Of a stretch of 7,609 nucleotides of DNA, positions 1-5,223 are shown piece by piece (the stretch's first letter is position 1; each line of letters begins with the position of its first letter). The notes under the pieces are model-generated. The model did not search any database and had not been told where the DNA came from. It was given only the letters and a program-made list of their open reading frames with translations. Both the position numbers and the translations under genes were made by a program. The DNA is from an uncultured Bacteroidales bacterium (GTDB lineage: Bacteria; Bacteroidota; Bacteroidia; Bacteroidales; Paludibacteraceae), in the NCBI GenBank assembly GCA_937885465.1, contig CAKZZM010000203.1:1-7609 (forward strand), written 5' to 3'.

Positions 1-798
1 AGAAATTTATACAGCAGAGCACCGGAAACGAATGTCGGGTACGGAAATGGCAGAGTATGGGGGAAATTACCTTTCGCTGGAAGAAAAAATATATGCTTAT
101 ATAGTTCCCCACAACAATTGGTTACTTCGTATTTTAATGCTTTGTCGCGTAACGGACATGAACGAACTATATATATAGCACGCTCCAATAGGCAATGTAT
201 GCAGATATCGAATATGGTGCGAAATGCATACGGATACAAACAGACCATTTGCGTAGGTGATTTGTTGATGGTTATTCAAAACCAACTGACTACCGGACTT
301 ATGAACGGTGATTTTGTGGAAGTGCTTAAAATCGGGAACTCTTTTGATAAAACATTTCATTTGAAACATACATACAATTCGGTTACAATTCATTTTACAG
401 AAGTTAGAGTAAGAGAATGTTTTACGAAAAAAGAATATAGTACCCTTTTGATTACCGACACGCTGACTCAAGGTAATAATTTGAGTTCTGTGCAGCAAAG
501 CGGTTTATTCCTCGACTTTGCAATAAGAATGAAATATAAAGGAATTACACAGAAGAAAATGCCCCAAGAGTTTAACGACAAATTATCAAAGGACCCTTTC
601 CTAAATGCACTGCGCTGTTCATACGGCTACGCCGTCACTTGCCATAAAGCCCAAGGCGGAGAATGGGATGACGTTTTTGTCGATATTCCTCGTAATTATA
701 TGCTTAATCCCGTGAAAGATACATATCAATGGATGTACACGGCTCTTACTCGTGCAAAACAATGTTTCCATTGTGTTATGGATTTCTATATAAATTAG
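1..798 (+). CDS. SF1 (RecD/UvrD-type) DNA helicase, C-terminal part, 5'-truncated by window edge
   Basis: The frame is open from base 1 to the TAG at 796-798 (265 residues), so the gene begins outside the window; the first TTG at 118 is not a credible start. The visible part is the second RecA-like domain of an SF1 helicase of the UvrD_C_2 / RecD-like group. IARSNRQ (about nt 157-180) matches the 'RSN' stretch of these helicases, VGDLLMV followed by NGDFVEV is the usual small barrel region, YGYAVTCHKAQGGEW (622-666) is motif V and WMYTALTRAK (730-759) is motif VI with its arginine finger. The Walker A domain is not visible. cas1 starts 6 bp after the stop, so the helicase is almost certainly co-transcribed with the CRISPR adaptation genes, and I infer a role in generating or repairing spacer substrates or integration sites. 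Another frame (2) is also open from base 2 to about 175, so a frameshift close to the left edge cannot be excluded. Confidence 0.85.
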   Translation, partial: RNLYSRAPETNVGYGNGRVWGKLPFAGRKNICLYSSPQQLVTSYFNALSRNGHERTIYIARSNRQCMQISNMVRNAYGYKQTICVGDLLMVIQNQLTTGLMNGDFVEVLKIGNSFDKTFHLKHTYNSVTIHFTEVRVRECFTKKEYSTLLITDTLTQGNNLSSVQQSGLFLDFAIRMKYKGITQKKMPQEFNDKLSKDPFLNALRCSYGYAVTCHKAQGGEWDDVFVDIPRNYMLNPVKDTYQWMYTALTRAKQCFHCVMDFYIN

Positions 799-804
799 CA
801 CTCT

Positions 805-1782
805 ATGCAACTTGTTCTCTCCACATTCGGCACAAGTCTTAATCGTGACAACGAAGGTTTTGTTGTCACGCAGCAGCAAATGCGCCAACGACTGCCTGCC
901 GATGACATCTCCTCTATTCAAATAAGCAACGGTGCAAGTATAACATCTGATGCTGTATTATTAGCGATAGAGAAAGAGATAGAAATCATTTTTGTGGATA
1001 AGCAAGGCAAGCCTCAAGGACGTATATGGAGTCCGAAATACGGGTCAATAAGCACCATCAGAAAAGGGCAATTGGCATTTACACAATCTCGATACGCTAC
1101 TCGTTGGATTACTGATGTCATATCACGCAAAATCCACAATCAGCAGGCTCTGTTGCTAACCATGGTCAAAACTGCCGAACAACAACAAATCGCAGAAAAG
1201 GCAATATTAAGACTACAGAACTACCAGCGCAAGGTGGACTCCTTACAAGCAGAGAATGTGCGTGATATCGCTTCCACCTTACGTGGGTGGGAAGGGGCGG
1301 CATCACATATTTATTTTGATGCGATGAATATCTTTTTGCCCGAATATATGCAGTTCAGCCAGCGAACACAACACCCTGCAATGGATGCTATGAATGCTTG
1401 TCTAAATTATGGTTATGGTATCCTTTACGGGAAAGTGGAAGGAGCATTAATCAGTGCCGGTATTGACCCATATATCGGTATTTTACATAGAGATGAATAT
1501 AATCGCCCCGTGTTGGTATATGATGTTATTGAAATGTATCGCATTTGGATTGATTATGTGGTATATGGATTAGCCTGTCAACAAGTCATCACCTCTGATT
1601 GCTACTCAGTGAGAAAAGATGGCTCTTATTGGCTTGAAGGATTAGGACGACGAATGATTATTCAGTCGGTAAATGATTATCTTGACGAATTGGTCGAAAT
1701 AGATGGCTTGAGTCGCACACGCTTAACACATCTGAAATTATATACCCAAAACTTAGCACAGAAATTCAAACAATATCAGTAA
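805..1782 (+). CDS. cas1: CRISPR-associated endonuclease/integrase Cas1
   Basis: This 325-residue protein has the normal Cas1 length. Residues 1-75 form the N-terminal beta domain, including the family-typical stretch ISNGASITSDAVLLAIEKEI followed by IIFVDKQGKPQGR. The rest is the all-alpha catalytic domain. The metal ligands can be read directly: E163 in LRGWEGAASHIYF, H228 in GILHRDEYNRP, and D240 with E243 in VYDVIEMYR. With Cas2 it forms the integrase that inserts spacers at the leader end of the array. The ATG at 805 is 6 bp after the helicase stop. The primase-like gene starts 1 bp after the cas1 stop. No reverse transcriptase or other domain is fused to it. All active-site residues are present, so it should be functional. 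The subtype cannot be assigned from Cas1 by eye; the company of helicase and primase fits type III-associated adaptation modules of Bacteroidota, which is inference. Confidence 0.97.
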   Translation: MQLVLSTFGTSLNRDNEGFVVTQQQMRQRLPADDISSIQISNGASITSDAVLLAIEKEIEIIFVDKQGKPQGRIWSPKYGSISTIRKGQLAFTQSRYATRWITDVISRKIHNQQALLLTMVKTAEQQQIAEKAILRLQNYQRKVDSLQAENVRDIASTLRGWEGAASHIYFDAMNIFLPEYMQFSQRTQHPAMDAMNACLNYGYGILYGKVEGALISAGIDPYIGILHRDEYNRPVLVYDVIEMYRIWIDYVVYGLACQQVITSDCYSVRKDGSYWLEGLGRRMIIQSVNDYLDELVEIDGLSRTRLTHLKLYTQNLAQKFKQYQ

Positions 1783-1783
1783 T

Positions 1784-2791
1784 ATGCTATATACAGGACA
1801 AAATATAACAAGCAATAGCGATGGGCTTCAGCCCACAAGTGTGGAAAAAGTTTTCTTACTTCTGAAAGAACCTATTCCGCAAGTCAAGACTTTAATTGCC
1901 AATTTACGAACCATACGCACCATAGATGCTAAACGCTATGCCGAACTGAAACGCCAATTACCATATCTCGTTTGCGGCACTTTTAATCCGGCATTTCGAC
2001 GAACAGAAAACTTTGCATACATCGATTGCTTTGTTGTTGATATTGACCACATAACCGATAAGGGGCTGTCTATCTCGGATTTGCGTGATAAGTTCAAGCA
2101 CGATGAGCGCGTTGCACTATGTTTCTGTTCTCCAAGCGAAGACGGATTGAAACTGCTATTTCAATTATCTGAGAAATGCTATGACCATGGCATATTCTCT
2201 CTATTTTACAAGGCATTTGTTAAACAATTTTCTGCACAATATGGTCTTGAGCAGGTGGTTGATATGCGAACAAGCGATGTTACAAGGGCATGCTTTATGA
2301 GTTATGACCCACAAGTATATTTCAACCCGATTCCAGTTGAAGTCAATATATCTGGCTATCTTGATTTACATTCGCCACAAGCATTGTTCGAACTCAAGAA
2401 AAATCTTGAAACACAACCAACTGCAATAGAAAATAAGGACGTTCCGACCACATCTGAACCTGATAAAGATGCCATTCTGCGAATCAAAGAAATACTTCAG
2501 TTGCGAAAAACCAAAGCAGAAAAAGCACCTGTCTTTGTGCCGGAACAACTGAATCTGGTAATGGATGGGTTGGAGCAGTTTTTAAAGGAAGTGGATTTGA
2601 CAATTCAAAGCATTCGTGATATACAATATGGCAAACAAATACATGCAACTTTAGGAATAAAACAGGCGGAATGTAATGTGTTCTTCGGGAAACGCGGATT
2701 CCGAGTGGTACAATCTCCTAAAACAGGAACAAATCAGGAACTCAATCAGTTAATGCAAGAACTGATACAACTATATTTAGACTCATTATAG
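1784..2791 (+). CDS. VirE_N (BT4734-like) domain protein, primase-like, embedded between cas1 and cas2
   Basis: This 335-residue protein has a VirE_N/BT4734-type N-terminal domain (about residues 20-185), related to archaeo-eukaryotic primases (AEP). Three AEP-like motifs can be seen in order: motif I VVDIDH (D86, D88), motif II CSPSEDGLK (S116, S118, G121, K123), and motif III VVDMRTSDVTRACFMSYDP (D160, R168). Residues about 205-250 are charged and linker-like. The C-terminal part (about 250-335), containing the stretch FFGKRGFRVVQSPKTGTNQE, is a domain I do not recognise. There is no helicase domain of the kind often fused to VirE_N in mobile elements. The ATG at 1784 lies 1 bp after the cas1 stop and cas2 begins 2 bp after this gene, so the three are likely translated together. 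CRISPR-associated primase-polymerases acting in adaptation have been described; I infer an analogous role (DNA synthesis on prespacers or gap filling). A purely nucleic-acid-binding role is the alternative. Confidence 0.82.
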   Translation: MLYTGQNITSNSDGLQPTSVEKVFLLLKEPIPQVKTLIANLRTIRTIDAKRYAELKRQLPYLVCGTFNPAFRRTENFAYIDCFVVDIDHITDKGLSISDLRDKFKHDERVALCFCSPSEDGLKLLFQLSEKCYDHGIFSLFYKAFVKQFSAQYGLEQVVDMRTSDVTRACFMSYDPQVYFNPIPVEVNISGYLDLHSPQALFELKKNLETQPTAIENKDVPTTSEPDKDAILRIKEILQLRKTKAEKAPVFVPEQLNLVMDGLEQFLKEVDLTIQSIRDIQYGKQIHATLGIKQAECNVFFGKRGFRVVQSPKTGTNQELNQLMQELIQLYLDSL

Positions 2792-2793
2792 TT

Positions 2794-3273
2794 ATGCCCC
2801 GCCGAAAAAAAGAAATAGACTATCTGTCAATATTGCGTCAGTTGGCAGCATCAGGTATGATGGAATCGTTGCCACCTAATAGAGTGATAAACAACGATGA
2901 GGAACTGATGTCAGTTAGTGATAGAGTACAGCAGATTTTAGCCATAATAAACAATAAAAAGCGTCCGGCAGGTAATATGTTATTTTTTGTGATGTATGAT
3001 ATCGAGAGTAATAAGGTGCGACGTTATGTAGTTAAGTACCTGGAGAAAAAGGGTTGCACACGAGTTCAGAAGTCTATCTTCTTGGCGGATTTGAGTATGG
3101 ATAAATACCAAACTATTCGAGAAGATCTTACCGAAGTGCAAGCCGCATACGAGAATAATGATAGCATTCTTGTTGTACCAATCAGTACTGATTATCTTAA
3201 AGCAATGAAGGTGATTGGGCAAAATATAGATGTTGATATCATCACACATACACGTAACACTTTATTTTTTTAG
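2794..3273 (+). CDS. cas2: Cas2 with an N-terminal extension
   Basis: Residues about 62-159 form a Cas2 ferredoxin-like fold: LFFVMYDIESNKVRRYVVKY (with the conserved Asp, D69), then KKGCTRVQKSIFLADLS, and ILVVPISTDYL toward the end. Cas2 is the structural partner of Cas1 in the spacer integrase. Usual length is 85-110 residues; this one has 159 because about 61 residues precede the core. That extension begins basic (MPRRKKEIDY) and looks largely helical, with LSILRQLAASGMM and later DRVQQILAIINNKK. Starting at the ATG 2794 gives a 2-bp gap to the preceding gene, in keeping with the rest of the operon. The alternative ATG at 2977 would give a standard-length Cas2, but it would leave an otherwise open, protein-like 183 nt unexplained, so I prefer 2794. 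The stop is followed directly by the CRISPR leader. Confidence 0.93.
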   Translation: MPRRKKEIDYLSILRQLAASGMMESLPPNRVINNDEELMSVSDRVQQILAIINNKKRPAGNMLFFVMYDIESNKVRRYVVKYLEKKGCTRVQKSIFLADLSMDKYQTIREDLTEVQAAYENNDSILVVPISTDYLKAMKVIGQNIDVDIITHTRNTLFF

Positions 3274-3423
3274 AAAATAATAGTGATTTTTGAAATTGTT
3301 CTTTGAAATTCTGTTATTATTGTATATTTGCGTTGCATTTTAGCATAAAAGGTACACTTTTTTTATACAATTATAGTCTAATATTTTATATCTCACTAAG
3401 ATACAACACATTACAAGTGTGCT
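3274..3423 (+). promoter_or_regulatory. CRISPR leader with promoter for pre-crRNA
   Basis: This 150-bp, strongly AT-rich stretch separates the cas2 stop from the first repeat. It holds a Bacteroidota-type promoter: TTTG at 3302-3305 and TATATTTG (TAnnTTTG) at 3323-3330, 17 bp apart, a little short of the usual 19-21. Transcription would start near 3335-3338 and run rightward through the array. A 9-bp direct repeat TTTGAAATT occurs at 3289-3297 and 3302-3310, the second copy overlapping the -33 box. A short inverted repeat (ACAC/GTGT) lies close to the leader-repeat junction. Leader position is supported by cas2 upstream and the degenerate repeat at the other end of the array. Confidence 0.75.
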
Positions 3424-4271
3424 CTCCCAACCCATATTCCAACAAAACAAGGATTAAGACTGGTTCTGGCGGTGTAGTACCGCCCGTTTACGTTGGCTCC
3501 CAACCCATATTCCAACAAAACAAGGATTAAGACAATCTCTTGGAGCTGCGTATGCCCGTGCCGGGTATATCTCCCAACCCATATTCCAACAAAACAAGGA
3601 TTAAGACTTTACTGACCGCTCATCTTCGATGAGCTTTCTAACTTCTCCCAACCCATATTCCAACAAAACAAGGATTAAGACTGGGATATTTACTCCAGGG
3701 TGTCGCCGGTATAACTCTCCCAACCCATATTCCAACAAAACAAGGATTAAGACAAATCGAGTTTTCGCGGCTCCTTTTGAGACGCGAATAGACTCCCAAC
3801 CCATATTCCAACAAAACAAGGATTAAGACTTCAAGGAGAGACGAAAGTCCCCACTTACACCACCTCCCAACCCATATTCCAACAAAACAAGGATTAAGAC
3901 ACCACTCGTGTGTGGAGTTTAGCTCCCACCTTCCTGGTCTCCCAACCCATATTCCAACAAAACAAGGATTAAGACAGTATCATTTTTGAACATCCAGAAC
4001 CTGTTATTAACCACTCCCAACCCATATTCCAACAAAACAAGGATTAAGACCTGTAGCTGAATCAAAGTCTGATTGCCACACTGCAGCTCCCAACCCATAT
4101 TCCAACAAAACAAGGATTAAGACTCTAATTTAGGTACTATTTGTCTAATTGTATTAACAGAACTCCCAACCCATATTCCAACAAAACAAGGATTAAAACC
4201 GTGCTGATTTAATTTGTTTTGCTACTTCAGCAGGCTCCACATGTATCTTCCACACAAATAAGGATTAAGTC
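3424..4271 (+). CRISPR. CRISPR array: 12 repeats of 37 bp (last one degenerate), 11 spacers
   Basis: Repeats begin CTCCCAACCCATATTC and end AACAAGGATTAAGAC. They lie at 3424-3460, 3497-3533, 3571-3607, 3645-3681, 3717-3753, 3793-3829, 3864-3900, 3939-3975, 4014-4050, 4087-4123, 4163-4199 and 4235-4271. The first ten are identical, the eleventh has one change (GATTAAAAC), and the twelfth matches at only 26 of 37 positions. Spacers are 36, 37, 37, 35, 39, 34, 38, 38, 36, 39 and 35 bp, all different. The cas2-proximal leader, the repeat decay at the far end and the 3' end ATTAAGAC agree on + strand transcription. The repeat itself folds only weakly (TATTCC against GGATTA, one mismatch, 10-nt loop), which suits a Cas6-processed class 1 system, but no effector gene is in view. 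Small ORFs reading through the array are artefacts of the repeat. Confidence 0.99.
4235..4271 (+). repeat. degenerate terminal CRISPR repeat
   Basis: It starts CTCCACATGTATCTTCC and ends AATAAGGATTAAGTC. It is exactly 37 bp, lies one spacer length (35 bp) after repeat 11, and matches the consensus at 26 of 37 positions. The 3' part (AAGGATTAAG) is best preserved. It marks the leader-distal, oldest end of the array. A promoter for the next transcription unit starts 5 bp beyond it. Confidence 0.88.
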
Positions 4272-4276
4272 CCACA

Positions 4277-4307
4277 TTTGAGGATTTCAAAAAACAAGTT
4301 ACCTTTG
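4277..4307 (+). promoter_or_regulatory. Bacteroidota-type promoter for the small ORF / sanA-like unit
   Basis: TTTG at 4277-4280 and TACCTTTG (TAnnTTTG) at 4300-4307 are separated by 19 bp, the consensus arrangement for the primary sigma factor of Bacteroides. Transcription would start near 4312-4315, leaving a 5' UTR of about 110 nt before the ATG at 4426. The -33 box is only 5 bp from the degenerate CRISPR repeat. A second TAnnTTTG match (TAATTTTG, 4396-4403) sits just before the Shine-Dalgarno, but I find no well-spaced TTTG partner for it. Confidence 0.65.
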
Positions 4308-4336
4308 CGCACGAATTAACTATAGAACAAAAAGAC

Positions 4337-4387
4337 GCACAACAAGATAAAATATATTTTTATCCCTTGTGCAAATAGGTTGCACAA
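4337..4387 (+). promoter_or_regulatory. two overlapping, mutually exclusive inverted repeats in the 5' UTR
   Basis: First structure: GCACAA (4337-4342) and GATAAAA (4346-4352) pair with TTTTATC (4358-4364) and TTGTGC (4367-4372), giving 13 bp around a small internal loop and a 5-nt apex. Second structure: TTGTGCAA (4367-4374) pairs perfectly with TTGCACAA (4380-4387) across 5 nt. Both use 4367-4372, so only one can form at a time. The sequence GCACAACAA also occurs twice (4337-4345, 4382-4390). There is no U-run, so this is not an ordinary terminator. It could be an RNA switch or attenuator, or a DNA operator for a dimeric repressor; the sequence does not decide which. Confidence 0.55.
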
Positions 4388-4425
4388 CAACGCAGTAATT
4401 TTGCATCGTAAAAGGAGGTAAAATT

Positions 4426-4554
4426 ATGTACTACTGCGATGATTACGAAGACGAGTACGCCGGAACATACACCCACGATATGGCCGGTTTCTCGGATGAA
4501 GACATCGACACCATCTTTGATGGCGAACCGGACGCCTATTGGAATATAGATTAA
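4426..4554 (+). CDS. 42-residue highly acidic small protein of unknown function
   Basis: An ATG at 4426 opens a 42-codon frame ending TAA at 4552-4554. The start is supported by AAAGGAGGT (4411-4419), a near-ideal Shine-Dalgarno with GGAGG 7 bp before the ATG, which is unusual in Bacteroidota. The product has 14 Asp/Glu, no Lys or Arg, and one His, so its net charge is about -14. It begins MYYCDDYEDEY and ends DAYWNID, and is rich in Tyr. There is no signal peptide or membrane segment, so it should be cytosolic. I do not know a named family with confidence. The strong initiation site, the structured leader and the recurrence of the last codons at 5196-5222 argue that it is real. The sanA-like gene follows after 12 bp. 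A nucleic-acid mimic or small regulator is possible for such a charge, but that is speculation. Confidence 0.7.
   Translation: MYYCDDYEDEYAGTYTHDMAGFSDEDIDTIFDGEPDAYWNID
4534..4548 (+). repeat. direct repeat, copy A (3' end of the acidic small ORF)
   Basis: GCCTATTGGAATATA is identical here and at 5205-5219. Extending to 4525-4551 against 5196-5222 gives 22 matches in 27 columns. In this copy it encodes AYWNI, the penultimate residues of the small acidic protein. Confidence 0.85.
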
Positions 4555-4566
4555 ACGCATATAAGT

Positions 4567-5196
4567 ATGAAACGAAAAAGCATTATAATACTTTCTATCG
4601 TAGCCACATTATTGGTTGTTATTGTTCTTGCTTGCAATGTGCTCGTTGTGATTGTGAGTAATGGTCATTGTTATGATGATATAGATTCTATTCCTCACAA
4701 CACTTTTGGTTTGCTTCTCGGAACAGGACGAAGCAGTAAACCAAGTCCGTACTACGATGCTCGTGTGCAAGCAGCCGTAGATTTGTACAAAGCAGGCAAA
4801 ATCGATTATATTATTGTTTCCGGTGAGAATTTGTACGAGGATTATAACGAAGTGGATTCTATGTTAGCAGATTTGAAAAAAGCTAATGTGCCGGTTGAGG
4901 CGATTGATTATCACGGGACGAGTACTTTTGCTTCTCTCAATACGCATGGTGGTATGTGGGGCTATAGTTACCCTTCTTTGACCATTATTTCTCAACATTT
5001 CCACAACCAGCGTGCGGTTTTTTATGGAGCAATACTCTTTGATGATACTCCTGTCGCATATGATGCAAAAGATACCGATATTTGGTATTGGAAAGTATGG
5101 CAGTATTGTAGAGAAACGTTTGCGCGAACTAAAGCGGTTATTCTGTTACCATATACAGTCATCAGTAATACCCGACACTCTCATAGACGCAGATAA
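4567..5196 (+). CDS. SanA/DUF218-family membrane protein (possibly frameshifted at the 3' end)
   Basis: This 209-residue protein has one N-terminal membrane segment (about residues 5-30) and then a DUF218 (SanA/YdcF-like) Rossmann-type domain outside the membrane. Family landmarks: FGLLLGTGRSS (48-57), YYDARVQAAVDLYKAGKID (62-80), YIIVSGEN (81-88), the N94-E95 region, IDYHGTSTFASL (113-124), and IISQHFHNQRA (140-150). SanA in E. coli affects envelope permeability to vancomycin at high temperature; the biochemical activity of the family is poorly defined. The last residues (LLPYTVISNTRHSHRRR) do not look like a SanA tail. The +1 frame from about 5138 gives VFCYHIQSSVIPDTLIDADK, which fits the family's 'KAxxDxYxxxxxPxxLG' ending better, and its TGA (5225-5227) overlaps the next ATG as ATGA. 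One extra T at 5138-5139 would explain this. No Shine-Dalgarno is visible; the gap to the small ORF is 12 bp. Confidence 0.82.
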   Translation: MKRKSIIILSIVATLLVVIVLACNVLVVIVSNGHCYDDIDSIPHNTFGLLLGTGRSSKPSPYYDARVQAAVDLYKAGKIDYIIVSGENLYEDYNEVDSMLADLKKANVPVEAIDYHGTSTFASLNTHGGMWGYSYPSLTIISQHFHNQRAVFYGAILFDDTPVAYDAKDTDIWYWKVWQYCRETFARTKAVILLPYTVISNTRHSHRRR

Positions 5197-5204
5197 AACC
5201 GAAT

Positions 5205-5219
5205 GCCTATTGGAATATA
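5205..5219 (+). repeat. direct repeat, copy B (sanA-like/DUF1810 junction)
   Basis: This is a second copy of GCCTATTGGAATATA, just before the ATG of the DUF1810-like remnant. Read in the frame equivalent to the small ORF it gives KPNAYWNIK, against EPDAYWNID in copy A. It looks like the tail of a lost second small ORF. In each case the AYWNI segment lies immediately upstream of another gene's start. Confidence 0.8.
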
Positions 5220-5223
5220 AAAT

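Noticed and set aside
97..498. 133-residue ORF on the minus strand
   Set aside because: It lies opposite the helicase gene, which has clear helicase motifs; its translation shows no recognisable domain.
2977..3273. Short Cas2 starting at ATG 2977
   Set aside because: Possible, but ATG 2794 gives the tight 2-bp operon spacing seen elsewhere and the extra residues look like protein; kept as an alternative in the cas2 entry.
3303..4113. Several 60-75-codon ORFs on both strands through the array
   Set aside because: Their translations are repeats of the CRISPR repeat sequence (for example SPNPYSNKTRIKT) interrupted by spacers; they are artefacts of the array.
3424..4271. Mobile element or integron-like cassette array
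   Set aside because: The hairpins in spacers recall attC sites, but the invariant 37-bp repeats, the spacer lengths and the adjacent cas1/cas2 establish a CRISPR array; no integrase gene or attC core site (GTTRRRY) pattern was seen.
4337..4372. Rho-independent terminator at the end of the CRISPR array
   Set aside because: The stem is AT-rich and is not followed by a U-run; it lies downstream of a promoter and overlaps a second inverted repeat, so a leader or operator role fits better.
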